Origin: Acidobacteriota bacterium
GTDB taxonomy: Bacteria; Acidobacteriota; Terriglobia; Acidiferrales; UBA7541
Direction: 5' to 3'
Assembly: GCA_003140295.1 (NCBI GenBank)
Contig: PLJR01000080.1
Location: 1,255-34,424 of the forward strand
Length of the DNA stretch: 33,170 bases
A program made the position numbers and the translations under genes. Positions 8,417 through 16,289 of this stretch are shown here, one piece after another. Every line of letters starts with the position of its first letter. The first letter of the stretch is position 1. A model generated the notes under the pieces. The model had not been told where the DNA came from, did not search any database, and saw only the letters and a program-made list of their open reading frames with translations.

Positions 8417-8422
8417 TAGAAT
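8417..8422 (+). promoter_or_regulatory. candidate -10 element (TAGAAT) before the ABC ATPase gene
   Basis: Part of the same CGGCTAGAATA string seen before mltG. A start near 8429 would make the GTG at 8436 almost leaderless. No acceptable -35 at 16-18 bases. Confidence 0.3.
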
Positions 8423-8435
8423 ATTTCCGCGCTCC

Positions 8436-9161
8436 GTGACACCATCAGCCGCCGGGACGCGAGCGTCGCGAGCCAGTGTGGAACCAATACTGAAGACCGA
8501 GGGTCTTTGGAAGACCTATCACTCCGGAAAAGTTGAATTTTCGGCATTGCGGGGTGTTAACTTCGACGTTCTTCCCGGCGAATTCGTCACGGTAATGGGC
8601 CCATCGGGCTGCGGCAAATCCACATTGCTGTACGTGGTTGGGGGGCTGGCGCGGGCAACGCGAGGGCGAGTTTTTGTAGACGGCAACGACCTTACGGTTA
8701 TCAATGATGCCGAGCGCACCCGGCTGCGCCGCCACAAAGTCGGGTTCATCTTTCAAAGATTTAATCTGTTGCCGACGCTTAACGCTTCTGACAACATCGC
8801 TATCGCGCAACACATCCATGGCGATGGATTTGATCTGCATCGCTTCGATGTCGTAACCAGTATGCTCGGACTATCCGGCCGCCTGCGCCACCGGCCGTCG
8901 GAACTTTCCGGCGGTGAACAGCAACGGGTGGCGATCGCCCGGGCGATCATCAATGAGCCCAAAATCGTGCTGGCCGATGAGCCCACTGGAAATCTGGACA
9001 CCGGAAACTCAGAGACAGTGCTCGGAATGCTTCGCCAACTGAATAAAGATCTTGGCCAGACCATCGTTATGATCACTCATAATCCCGAAGCTGCGGCGTA
9101 TTCCGACCGTGTGGTGCACATGCGCGACGGAATTATTGTGGATGGCGTGCCCGCCGATTGA
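8436..9161 (+). CDS. ABC transporter ATP-binding protein, LolD/MacB-like
   Basis: A complete nucleotide-binding subunit of 241 residues: Walker [10 protein letters not shown] (55-63), Q-loop in FIFQRFN (Gln107), signature LSGGEQQ (157-163), Walker B IVLADEP (178-184), a D-loop in GNLD and the H-loop His in MITHN (215). The LNASDN stretch and overall length match the LolD/MacB/FtsE-like group that pairs with FtsX-type permeases, so it almost certainly powers the permease encoded just upstream. The ORF-track start is GTG 8436; GTG 8478 ([10 protein letters not shown]) fits the usual N-terminus of the family better and would avoid a Ser/Ala/Arg-rich leader. The stop overlaps the next gene's TTG start (TTGA). 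Confidence 0.93.
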   Translation: MTPSAAGTRASRASVEPILKTEGLWKTYHSGKVEFSALRGVNFDVLPGEFVTVMGPSGCGKSTLLYVVGGLARATRGRVFVDGNDLTVINDAERTRLRRHKVGFIFQRFNLLPTLNASDNIAIAQHIHGDGFDLHRFDVVTSMLGLSGRLRHRPSELSGGEQQRVAIARAIINEPKIVLADEPTGNLDTGNSETVLGMLRQLNKDLGQTIVMITHNPEAAAYSDRVVHMRDGIIVDGVPAD

Positions 9162-9565
9162 CGCAGATGCGAACTATGTGGCGCATTCTGACGCGTATCA
9201 TTTTCTGGTCTTTCGAGCGCGGGACGTGGCCCTACGACGTGGCCGTGGCGGTAATCGTCGTGTTCGTGCTGCTCTCTCCGCGCTCCTGGTTTCACGATCG
9301 TCCACCGGTCGGCCCCCCACCCAACCCCGCGATGGTTCAGCTGCAGGGGGCCGATCCCGCGAGTCTTGTGGCGACCTATCGCGTGGACGCACGCCTGCTC
9401 GCCAATGTACGCATGCCCGAATCCGAACTCGAACATGATCTCCACGAGGCGGTCCAGAAAAATGTCCAAAATCTGCACACCAGCAGGTTCCGAATCCTGC
9501 GGATCGAACCCGTACGCCGCGACGATGGCACCGTGGCCTATTACGACGTGTCCATAAAGCCGTAA
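9158..9565 (+). CDS. small single-helix membrane protein, unknown function
   Basis: A 135-residue protein with an aromatic and basic N-terminus followed by one membrane helix ([16 protein letters not shown], about residues 26-41), a Pro-rich linker ([11 protein letters not shown]) and a C-terminal domain of roughly 80 residues with the ending [24 protein letters not shown], which looks like two beta strands. I do not recognise the family. The start is TTG 9158 overlapping the ATPase stop (TTGA), or ATG 9167 without overlap. Its coupling to the ABC genes suggests an accessory part of that transporter, with the C-terminal domain probably facing the periplasm; this is inference. Confidence 0.7.
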   Translation: MTQMRTMWRILTRIIFWSFERGTWPYDVAVAVIVVFVLLSPRSWFHDRPPVGPPPNPAMVQLQGADPASLVATYRVDARLLANVRMPESELEHDLHEAVQKNVQNLHTSRFRILRIEPVRRDDGTVAYYDVSIKP

Positions 9566-9736
9566 TATGTGCCTAAGATCCGCTAGACTGATTGGCGGCC
9601 ATACGCGACCGCAATCGTTATTCGGCATCTCACCCTTTAGGCTAGGCGCACGACACAGAAAACGACCTAGTTGAGGAATTAACGGCACGTCCCAGGATTA
9701 AACAGATTCATTTTCATTGCGGGGAGGCCATCGCTG

Positions 9737-10489
9737 TTGACCACGAACGATTCCAGGCGAGACCAGAGACTGGCATTGACGGTTCATTTGCTTAACAAAG
9801 TGGCCGCGATGGTGCTTTTCGTGGTCATGATGACGGCCGGTTCCATCCTCATCCCGCAGGTTGCTGCACAGGGCCCGCGAAACGTCGACGACATCCTCAA
9901 ACAGGTAGACCGCGAGGCCAAGGAATTTCAAAGCCTCACTGCGGATATTGAGCGCACCAAAGTCACTGTAGTGGTCGACGATCATTCCACCGAATCCGGC
10001 CAGATAGAAGTTCGCCGCGACGACAAGATGCGCATCGATCTCACCGCACCCGTCTCGCGTACGATTTTGCGCGACGGCGATCACCTTTACATTTACACTC
10101 CGAAAATTCAACGCGTCGAAGAATATGACTTGAGCAAGCATCGCGCACTCGTGGACCAGTTCCTGCTCCTCGGATTCGGAACTTCCGGAGACAGCCTTAA
10201 AGCCAGTTACTTGATAACTCTGCAGGGAGAGCAGACGCTAGGCACGCAAAAAGTTGTGCGTTTGGAGCTCACCCCGAAATCCCCCGACGTGCGCAGCGAG
10301 ATTTCGAAAATTGATCTTTGGCTCGACGAGGCTACCTGGCTGCCGGCACAACAGCAGTTTTTCGAGACGGGATCAGGCGACTACTTTATTATCCGCTATA
10401 CGAACGTCAGCCGAAACGTTCGCCTGCCCGATTCGCAATTCAAGCCCCGCTGGCCAGGCGGAGTGACCAAAGTGCGGCCTCAGAGTTAG
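9737..10489 (+). CDS. LolA-like outer-membrane lipoprotein carrier protein
   Basis: A 250-residue exported protein resembling LolA, the periplasmic chaperone that ferries lipoproteins to the outer membrane. A hydrophobic signal segment spans about residues 24-43 and ends at VAAQ. The mature part has the LolA-type series of strands: FQSLTADIERTKV, GQIEVRRDDKMRIDLTAP, HLYIYTPKIQRVEEYDL, then RLELTPKS and IDLWLDEATWLPAQQQFFE near the end. The TTG start at 9737 is supported by GGGGAGG nine bases upstream. A 171-base gap separates it from the ABC genes, so it may have its own promoter. Together with the lipoprotein, permease and ATPase it makes a near-complete Lol-type set. Confidence 0.8.
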   Translation: MTTNDSRRDQRLALTVHLLNKVAAMVLFVVMMTAGSILIPQVAAQGPRNVDDILKQVDREAKEFQSLTADIERTKVTVVVDDHSTESGQIEVRRDDKMRIDLTAPVSRTILRDGDHLYIYTPKIQRVEEYDLSKHRALVDQFLLLGFGTSGDSLKASYLITLQGEQTLGTQKVVRLELTPKSPDVRSEISKIDLWLDEATWLPAQQQFFETGSGDYFIIRYTNVSRNVRLPDSQFKPRWPGGVTKVRPQS

Positions 10490-10511
10490 CGCGCGGCAGT
10501 CGCCCGATACG

Positions 10512-11675
10512 CTATTCGACTGCTATTCCTCTCCGCGAGTTGCCGGGCCGCCTGTTCGTTCGCTCAACATTCCGTTTCTCCGCCTCGATCAGCTCACGCT
10601 TGCGTCCAATTCCCCAGCGGTAGCCGGCAAGCCCCCCGTTTTCGCGCACCACGCGATGGCAGGGGATCAGAACACACACAGGATTAGTGGCGCACGCGCG
10701 AGCGACAGCGCGCGTGGCCGTGGGCTGGCCGATACTACGCGCCACCTCGCTGTAGGAACGCGTAGCGCCGTATGGGATGCGCTGAAGCTCTTCCCATACC
10801 CGGCGCTGGAATGCCGTAGCCTGAACGTCGACGGTCAAATTGAGCTGCGAACCTCGTCCGGCGAGGTGGCGCACCACGGACTGCACCCAGCGAGAGAGCG
10901 CCGCCGGTTGGCGCTTGATCTCTGCGAATGGATATTCCCGCTTTAGAGCGGCCATAAGCGGCACATCGGAGTCGCCGAAGTAAATTGCGGAAATGCCGCG
11001 CGCGGTGCCGGCCAGTAGCAGGCGACCGAACGCGGTTTTAGCAATCGTGTACCCTATCTCCATCCCTTTCCCTCCACGGCGATATGTTGCCGGAGTCATG
11101 CCCAATTGCCGGTCCGAGTTCTCGTAAAGGCGGCTCGAGGAACCATATCCTGCGTCGTATAATGCGGTAGTCACATCGTTTCCTTTCCGCAATTGCTGTT
11201 TCAGCCGCCGCACGCGAATCGCGTCGGCATAGGCTCGCATGCTGATGCCCGTCATGCGACGGAACATGCGCTGCAACCGGGCGGCGGACATCCCGTTCTC
11301 TTTCCCGAGCGCCGCCGCTGACGGTAGTCCCTCCCTGTTTCCTTCGATCAAACTACAGACGCGCTTGATCAACTCGCTTGCGTCGGTAGACAACTTAGGT
11401 GTGGCTACATCAGGATGGCATCGGCGGCAGGCGCGGAACCCGCGCGCTTCGGCGTCTTCTGGTGTCTCGTAAAATATTACGTGTTTGCGATGGGGTCGAC
11501 GCGCAGGACATGAGGGACGGCAATAGATGCCGGTCGAGCGCACGCCGTACACAAAAACGCCGTCGAACCTCGCGTCGCGTCCAAGCACCGCCTTCCATCG
11601 GCTTGGTGATGAGCGGGTCCTCGACAAGGATGGTGTGCGCGGACCTACAGGAGTGCGGGCAATCGTTTGGTGCAT
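10512..11675 (-). CDS. ada: Ada: bifunctional methylphosphotriester/O6-methylguanine-DNA methyltransferase and AraC-type regulator
   Basis: Suicide DNA-repair protein and activator of the adaptive response to alkylation. From ATG 11675 it is 387 residues. The N-terminal zinc domain has Cys52 and Cys56 (IYCRPSC) and Cys83 and Cys86 (CRRC); the first is the methyl acceptor for phosphotriesters. An AraC-type helix-turn-helix region covers about 105-200 (MSAARLQRMFRRMTG, DAGYGSSSRLYE). The C-terminal transferase has PYGATRSYSEVA and the active-site IPCHRV with Cys339. The ORF track extends to 12131 but that part is antisense to the PilZ gene. ATG 11717 would add 14 residues; 11675 has an AGCAGGG site close upstream. 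All key residues are present. It is divergent from the PilZ gene and convergent with the LolA-like gene. Confidence 0.93.
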   Translation of the reverse strand: MHQTIARTPVGPRTPSLSRTRSSPSRWKAVLGRDARFDGVFVYGVRSTGIYCRPSCPARRPHRKHVIFYETPEDAEARGFRACRRCHPDVATPKLSTDASELIKRVCSLIEGNREGLPSAAALGKENGMSAARLQRMFRRMTGISMRAYADAIRVRRLKQQLRKGNDVTTALYDAGYGSSSRLYENSDRQLGMTPATYRRGGKGMEIGYTIAKTAFGRLLLAGTARGISAIYFGDSDVPLMAALKREYPFAEIKRQPAALSRWVQSVVRHLAGRGSQLNLTVDVQATAFQRRVWEELQRIPYGATRSYSEVARSIGQPTATRAVARACATNPVCVLIPCHRVVRENGGLAGYRWGIGRKRELIEAEKRNVERTNRRPGNSRRGIAVE

Positions 11676-11920
11676 GCCCTGCTGGCTGACATCTAGACCG
11701 TCGAATCTCTCGAGCATGTATCCAAGATACGCGCGCGAAGACCCACTTTCTATCCGATTTATGCAGTCAAACTTCAACGCCCGGTCGCCAGACCTTAATA
11801 AAGCGGATAAGTAACGCTTTGGTAACAACCGTGATAAGCTGGATTGACGCTCCGCCAGGCGCTGGACATAGTGGCCCCACGATTCAGCAGGCTTATTCGG
11901 CGACTCTGGGGGTTGCACGC

Positions 11921-12421
11921 ATGAGCGGGGATCATATAAAAAGGCACATCGTGAACTCAGGCTATCGTGGACCCGACCCCGCGGATTCCCAAACCAGCGG
12001 CATGTCGGAACATCACGGCCGCAACGCGAGCTACCAGATGCATCCGCAGGGAATTCTGCAGGTGCCCACCCATGCCGTGGGCCGCGCCCAGGAGCGCCGC
12101 GCCTACGCGCGCGCCCGTCTTTCCTTATCATTGAGCGTGCAACGCATTGCCGGCCAGCGCTGTAAACGGGACCCTCTGCGGACCGAAGACATCAGTTCCA
12201 ATGGAGTTTTCTTCCTCTACCCGCAGCGTATTGAGCCTGGCACGCCCATCGAGCTCGAGGTGTTGCTGGTTGATCGAGCTCTTGGCCGCGGATCGGTCCG
12301 CATGCGGGCCGTGGCGCACATCGTACGCGCGGAAACTTCAGAGAACGCTGGTTGGCACGGTCTGGCAGCGACATTTGACGATATCAGCTTCACGCGCGAC
12401 GAGTCCATACCCACACCCTAA
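11921..12421 (+). CDS. PilZ-domain protein (putative c-di-GMP receptor)
   Basis: A 166-residue cytoplasmic protein. The C-terminal 100 residues carry the PilZ signatures: RRAYARARLSL with the RxxxR element and TEDISSNGVFF with DxSxxG, both used by PilZ domains to bind cyclic di-GMP. A later strand, SVRMRAVAHIVRAE, and a final GLAATFDDIS complete the barrel. The first 60 residues are low-complexity and polar. ATG 11921 has GGGGG about 8 bases upstream and is preferred over TTG 11819 in the ORF track, which would add residues with no PilZ character. The target process is unknown; the gene stands alone, divergent from ada. Confidence 0.82.
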   Translation: MSGDHIKRHIVNSGYRGPDPADSQTSGMSEHHGRNASYQMHPQGILQVPTHAVGRAQERRAYARARLSLSLSVQRIAGQRCKRDPLRTEDISSNGVFFLYPQRIEPGTPIELEVLLVDRALGRGSVRMRAVAHIVRAETSENAGWHGLAATFDDISFTRDESIPTP

Positions 12422-12499
12422 AACTCAAAAAGCTAGTCTCAAGCCCGCTGCTCATATCGGCCGAGCCAGCATCTGTTTGGCTTTTCTGCCGAAAATTTC

Positions 12500-12576
12500 T
12501 GGTATCAACTTCTTTGAACGGTGCGCTTCCCTTGCCCCGAGGAAGCGGCAAGGCCTACACAAATCATCTGATACCA
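12500..12576 (+). promoter_or_regulatory. foldable leader element before the HAD phosphatase gene
   Basis: TGGTATCA (12500-12507) and TGATACCA (12569-12576) are perfect 8-base inverted repeats. Between them lie two overlapping 7-base-pair hairpins: CGCTTCC/GGAAGCG (12524-12530 with 12541-12547) and CCTTGCC/GGCAAGG (12530-12536 with 12547-12553). They share bases, so they cannot both form fully. The outer right arm ends 10 bases before the ATG at 12587, where a ribosome site would lie. It could be a regulatory RNA leader or a DNA operator. Confidence 0.35.
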
Positions 12577-12586
12577 TGGCCCGGCC

Positions 12587-13234
12587 ATGCTTACTCGTGT
12601 TCCCCTGCGCGGCGTGATCTTCGATTGGGACGGAACTCTGCTCGATTCCTACCACGCCGATAGCTCCGCATATTTGCAGATGTTCGGCGCGCTTGGCATT
12701 CCCTGGGGGTTGGCGGAGCTCGCGCAGCACTATTCTCCCGACTGGCATAATGTTTATCGTGCGGCTAAGGTGCCCCCGGAACGGTGGGGAGAGGCCGACA
12801 AACTTTGGCGCCACTTCTATCGCGCGCAGCGGCCCGTTCTTCAACGCGAAGCCCGCAGCGTAGTGCAGCAATTGTCTCGGCGATACCCGCTCGCCTTGGT
12901 GACCAGCGGCAGCAGTGGCCGAGTTCGAGCCCAGCTTCGCGCCTTTGGGTTCGAAGGCCTCTTCGACGTGCGCGTTTTCGGAGACGAAGTACCCAGACGC
13001 AAGCCGGATCCGGCGTCGCTTCGCATCGCATTACGCCGCTTGGGCCTCGATCCGGCCGCTTGTGTTTACGTGGGCGACGCCCCGGAGGATGTGCAAATGG
13101 CGCGACGCGCTGGCGTCCCATCAGTCGCCGTGTTGCGGCATTCGCCGGTCCCGGAGCGACTGCTGGCTGCCCATCCCAACGGACTGATTTCGAGAATCGC
13201 GGAGCTACCCGGCCTATTAAGTCGCGGAAAATGA
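12587..13234 (+). CDS. HAD-superfamily hydrolase, phosphoglycolate phosphatase-like
   Basis: A 215-residue cytoplasmic phosphatase of the haloacid dehalogenase superfamily. Motif I is FDWDGTLLDS (nucleophile Asp13, acid/base Asp15), motif II is VTSGSSG, motif III has the lysine in RRKPDP, and motif IV is VGDAPEDVQMARRAG. A helical cap lies between residues 18 and 90, as in phosphoglycolate phosphatase and beta-phosphoglucomutase types. Tyr/Ala-rich cap residues do not fix the substrate. There is no clear Shine-Dalgarno site before ATG 12587; instead the leader contains inverted repeats. The gene ends 29 bases from a convergent gene. Confidence 0.88.
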   Translation: MLTRVPLRGVIFDWDGTLLDSYHADSSAYLQMFGALGIPWGLAELAQHYSPDWHNVYRAAKVPPERWGEADKLWRHFYRAQRPVLQREARSVVQQLSRRYPLALVTSGSSGRVRAQLRAFGFEGLFDVRVFGDEVPRRKPDPASLRIALRRLGLDPAACVYVGDAPEDVQMARRAGVPSVAVLRHSPVPERLLAAHPNGLISRIAELPGLLSRGK

Positions 13235-13264
13235 CAGCGCCACAAGCATTTCAAAATGTAGCGC
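13228..13264. repeat. imperfect direct repeat bridging two convergent stop codons
   Basis: AAAATGACAGCGC (13228-13240, containing the HAD stop TGA) and AAAATGTAGCGC (13253-13264, reaching the stop of the convergent gene) differ by one inserted base. Confidence 0.4.
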
Positions 13265-14187
13265 TAGGGTTTATTCACCGGCGCGGCAGGCTCGGGTGAA
13301 GTCGAGCGATTAGCAGGCGCGGCAGGAGCCAACGTGTTATTACCGGAAATCGGCTGGTAATCTTCCCAACGGATTGCAAGTCGCACGGGCACGCCACCGT
13401 TTTTGGTGCTTGCCGAGCTGTCCGACCGGGCATAGGCGGGAAGCCAATACTTGTTCGAAACCGGCTGTCGATAGGTTTCGTACATGGTGAACGGCAGCTG
13501 CGGGGGACTAATGTCACCGATCTCCGTAACCCAGCGGCCATAAGTCTTCACGATGGCCAGATCGTGGTTGTCCACCCAAACCAGCCCGCTAAAATACGGG
13601 TGCACGCGATCAAGTTGCTTTGGCGTCACGCGGAAAACATAAGTCGCTAGCTCATCAACGGGCTGGGTTCCTTCATAGGTGATCTCGTATCTCGAAAGTT
13701 GTGATGTCGCCAGCGGAAACGCAGGGATCTGGGCCAGCGATTCGAGCGCGTCCCGTTCCAAACTTAATATCCGCAGCGTCGAGTCTTGTCCGCCGCTGGC
13801 CTTTTGCGACACCGCCCCTTCAGGCCCGGTGACCGTAGTCGTGGTGACTTCCGCCTGGCCGGTGGGCTTGCCGTCGGGCCCCATCTCCTCGACGCGCACA
13901 ATTTTGCGGTACGTGTATCCTGCGCGCGCCTTGGCGAACTCATCCTCTTGCGCCGCGAACCGCCGGATGATTTCTTCACGCGGAATCGGCGGGGCTTTTT
14001 CCGGCAAGGGCGTAGTCGGAATGCGCACCACGTCCGGAGCCTTCGCGGGTGTTTGAGGCCCGGTGGGGCTTTGCGCGGCAAGATTGGGAGCGATGGAAAA
14101 GACGCAGGCCAAGCCCGCGGGAAGGACCAAACGCAAGATGACACGTTGCAGACTCACGGGATATTTAGATGCAGCCGGGCAATCCAT
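13264..14187 (-). CDS. secreted protein of unknown function, possibly LolA-fold
   Basis: A 307-residue exported protein read from ATG 14187, which directly precedes a signal peptide (SLQRVILRLVLPAGLACVF, cleavage likely after NLAAQ). The next 40 residues are Pro-rich. The remainder has alternating strands such as YTYRKIVRVEEM, YEITYEGTQPV, TYVFRVTPKQL and GLVWVDNHDLAIVKTYGRWV. The last, a strand with a VWVD turn, resembles the closing strands of LolA-type carriers, but I cannot confirm this. The tail is Pro/Ala-rich. The ORF-track start at 14355 adds a non-signal leader and lies upstream of a candidate TACAAT promoter, so it is rejected. No partner gene is apparent. Confidence 0.72.
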   Translation of the reverse strand: MDCPAASKYPVSLQRVILRLVLPAGLACVFSIAPNLAAQSPTGPQTPAKAPDVVRIPTTPLPEKAPPIPREEIIRRFAAQEDEFAKARAGYTYRKIVRVEEMGPDGKPTGQAEVTTTTVTGPEGAVSQKASGGQDSTLRILSLERDALESLAQIPAFPLATSQLSRYEITYEGTQPVDELATYVFRVTPKQLDRVHPYFSGLVWVDNHDLAIVKTYGRWVTEIGDISPPQLPFTMYETYRQPVSNKYWLPAYARSDSSASTKNGGVPVRLAIRWEDYQPISGNNTLAPAAPANRSTSPEPAAPVNKP

Positions 14188-14281
14188 GGCTGGTTGCGCC
14201 TCGAAGGATGGCAGAAATTCGCGAGCGCCGCGGCCTTCGGCAATCGGCCCGCACAAAATCGGTGTCTCCAGATCGCTGTCT

Positions 14282-14287
14282 ATTGTA
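14282..14287 (-). promoter_or_regulatory. candidate -10 element (TACAAT, minus strand)
   Basis: Reads TACAAT on the minus strand, about 95 bases before ATG 14187 of the secreted protein. No good -35. It supports the shorter start for that gene. Confidence 0.3.
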
Positions 14288-14432
14288 TCGCACCCGCGGG
14301 CGGCTCCGGCGCAGGTTATCAAATCGGCGCGCCGGGAAAGGCAAGTGAAGCTCACTCGATTCCGCAGCTTTCAGGCTCCAGGCATGACGACCTCTGTTAA
14401 AATTGCGCGCTCGCGATTTTGGGGCTGCCCTC

Positions 14433-14735
14433 TTGGATGACGTGTCCGACGACAAGGAAGCCCGGCGCATTCACATTTCGGGCCGGGTGCAAGGCGTGGG
14501 TTACCGCTATTTTGCGCTTGGTGTGGCCGAGCGGTTGGGCATCGCTGGCTACGCCGCAAATCTCAGCGACGGTCGCGTGGAAGTTTATGCGATTGGCACG
14601 CCCGCACAACTTCGGACTCTGCTGGAGGAACTGCGTCGCGGGCCGCTGGGCGCGAGGGTGCAGCAGGTGGTGGAGAGTAAGTCCGACATCATCCCGGCAT
14701 TTACCTCCCAATTTTCGATTGAACATGCGCGCTGA
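14433..14735 (+). CDS. acyP: acylphosphatase
   Basis: Small cytoplasmic enzyme hydrolysing acyl phosphates such as acetyl phosphate or 1,3-bisphosphoglycerate. It has the full family signature: ISGRVQGVGYRYF with the catalytic Arg, and GYAANLSDGRVEV with the catalytic Asn. Counted from GTG 14442 these fall at residues 22 and 40, essentially the classical spacing. TTG 14433, with GGGG 8 bases upstream, gives 100 residues and is chosen; GTG 14442 gives 97. The ORF-track start TTG 14403 lies beside a possible TTAAAAT promoter and is too far upstream. The apt gene follows after 55 bases. Confidence 0.9.
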   Translation: MDDVSDDKEARRIHISGRVQGVGYRYFALGVAERLGIAGYAANLSDGRVEVYAIGTPAQLRTLLEELRRGPLGARVQQVVESKSDIIPAFTSQFSIEHAR

Positions 14736-14790
14736 TTCTGATGCGATTGGCCTCATTAATCGACGGTGGCAGGCGTTTTAGAGAGGACTA

Positions 14791-15312
14791 ATGGAAGATT
14801 TGAAAAAGCTTATTCGTGAAATTCCGGATTATCCAAAACCTGGAATCCTTTTTTACGATCTCACGACACTGCTTAAGGATCGTCATGGGTTTCAAGAGCT
14901 GGTAGACCAGCTCTGCGATCATTACGCCAATCGCCAGGTGGACGTAGTCGTCGGCGTGGAAGCTCGCGGATTCATTTTCGCGCCCGCGTTGGCCTACCGG
15001 CTCGGGGCGGGTTTCGTTCCCGTCCGCAAACCGAAAAAGCTTCCGGCCAAAACTGCCCAAGTTTGCTACCAGCTCGAATATGGAACCGACACCCTCGAAA
15101 TCCATCGCGATGCAATCGAGCCCGGCCAAACGGTGATCATTAGCGACGATTTGCTCGCTACCGGCGGCACTGCGGCGGCGACCGTGAACTTGGTTCAGCA
15201 GCTAGGCGGAATCGTCGTCGGCGTAGCCTTCGCCGTGGAGCTCACATTTTTGCAAGGCCGCGCCAAGCTTCCGGGTCTGGACGTATTCTCGTTAATTCAA
15301 TACGACGTCTAG
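14791..15312 (+). CDS. apt: adenine phosphoribosyltransferase
   Basis: Purine-salvage enzyme converting adenine and PRPP to AMP in the cytoplasm. 173 residues, the normal length. Signatures are the N-terminal [52 protein letters not shown] (flexible loop and adenine site), and the PRPP motif [23 protein letters not shown] lies 4 bases upstream of the ATG, a strong ribosome site. It follows acylphosphatase and may share its transcript; the rlmB gene converges on it 30 bases downstream. Its substrate PRPP is made by Prs, encoded at the far end of the window. Confidence 0.96.
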   Translation: MEDLKKLIREIPDYPKPGILFYDLTTLLKDRHGFQELVDQLCDHYANRQVDVVVGVEARGFIFAPALAYRLGAGFVPVRKPKKLPAKTAQVCYQLEYGTDTLEIHRDAIEPGQTVIISDDLLATGGTAAATVNLVQQLGGIVVGVAFAVELTFLQGRAKLPGLDVFSLIQYDV

Positions 15313-15342
15313 CATCACAAATGGGAATAAATGCCGTCCCGT

Positions 15343-16200
15343 TCAGGGTTCGCCGCGCAGGCGATCGGGAGCCTGATGATCAGCCGCCTGGCCCAGCTCA
15401 TCGTCGTTTTTCACTTGGTTCGCTGTGGCCAGCCGGCGCGCTTTCCCCTCGCTGGCGGCCCGGCCAATCTTCTCCGCGCGCTGGCGCACGACTTCAAAGA
15501 GCGCGATCCCCGCTGCTACCGAAACGTTAAGCGATCGCATGGGCCCCCGAGTCGGAATCGAAACTAGAAAATCGCAGCGCGATCTTACCAGTTCATGCAA
15601 ACCTTTTCCTTCGCCGCCAAACACCAAGCCCACCGGACCTGTGAGATCCACTCCGGTATGCGGCCGCTCGGAACGCTCATCGAGCCCTACCAGCCAATAG
15701 CCCGATTCTTTTAACTTTTCCATCGTCCGCGAGATATTTGTCACCCGCGCGACCCCGAGATGCGCCACCGCCCCTGCCGATGCGCGCGCCGCAGCTTCGG
15801 TTACGCCGGCAGAGCGCCGCTCGGGAATAATGACGCCACTTGCCCCAGGCGCTAGTGCCGTGCGAATGATGGCTCCCAAATTTTGCGGATCCTCCACGCC
15901 GTCGAGCAGCACCAGCAAACCCGGCGCCACGCTGGAAGCGGACCGGGCCAGCAAATCTTCAAGCGAAGTTGCTCCCCTCGCAGCCACAAGCGCCACCACG
16001 CCTTGATGCTCGCGCGTGCCTGCTGCACGGTCGAGCCGCATGCGATCTTCAAATCGCACCGATACTCCGGCGCTCTTGGCCAGCCGAACGATTTCGTCCA
16101 ATCGGTCGCCGTGGCGTCCGCGGCCGACGATCACCGTCTGCAGCGGCCGGCCCGCCGCAAGTGCCTCGCGCACCGCGTGAATGCCCGTCAGTTTTTCCAT
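15343..16200 (-). CDS. rlmB: TrmH-family 23S rRNA (guanosine-2'-O)-methyltransferase RlmB
   Basis: SPOUT-class rRNA 2'-O-methyltransferase of 285 residues; RlmB modifies G2251 in the ribosomal P-loop using S-adenosylmethionine. The N-terminal substrate-binding domain starts with the typical EKLTGIHAVREAL. The trefoil-knot motifs are DPQNLGAIIRTALAPGASGVIIP (motif 1), VGLVFGGEGKGLHELV (motif 2) and SIPTRGPMRSLNVSVAAGIALFEVVRQR (motif 3). The C-terminus carries about 40 extra, charged residues beyond motif 3, longer than usual. It follows ispF by 89 bases on the same strand. RlmB and TrmH paralogues are hard to separate, but the N-terminal domain supports RlmB. Confidence 0.92.
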   Translation of the reverse strand: MEKLTGIHAVREALAAGRPLQTVIVGRGRHGDRLDEIVRLAKSAGVSVRFEDRMRLDRAAGTREHQGVVALVAARGATSLEDLLARSASSVAPGLLVLLDGVEDPQNLGAIIRTALAPGASGVIIPERRSAGVTEAAARASAGAVAHLGVARVTNISRTMEKLKESGYWLVGLDERSERPHTGVDLTGPVGLVFGGEGKGLHELVRSRCDFLVSIPTRGPMRSLNVSVAAGIALFEVVRQRAEKIGRAASEGKARRLATANQVKNDDELGQAADHQAPDRLRGEP

Positions 16201-16289
16201 TGTTTTATGAAGTTCCGCACGCGCAGCGGACGGAGCCCACTTCGAAAATTCGGACTGTCTTCTTTGTGGATTTTCTTAAGATTGCTTCC

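Noticed and set aside
11676-12131. N-terminal extension of the ada ORF
   Set aside because: The extra residues lie antisense to the PilZ gene and do not match Ada; internal ATG starts fit the zinc domain.
12524-12553. H-type pseudoknot from the two overlapping stems before the HAD gene
   Set aside because: The stem order is right, but the connecting loops would be 0-1 bases, too short to span 6-7 base pairs; alternative hairpins are more plausible.
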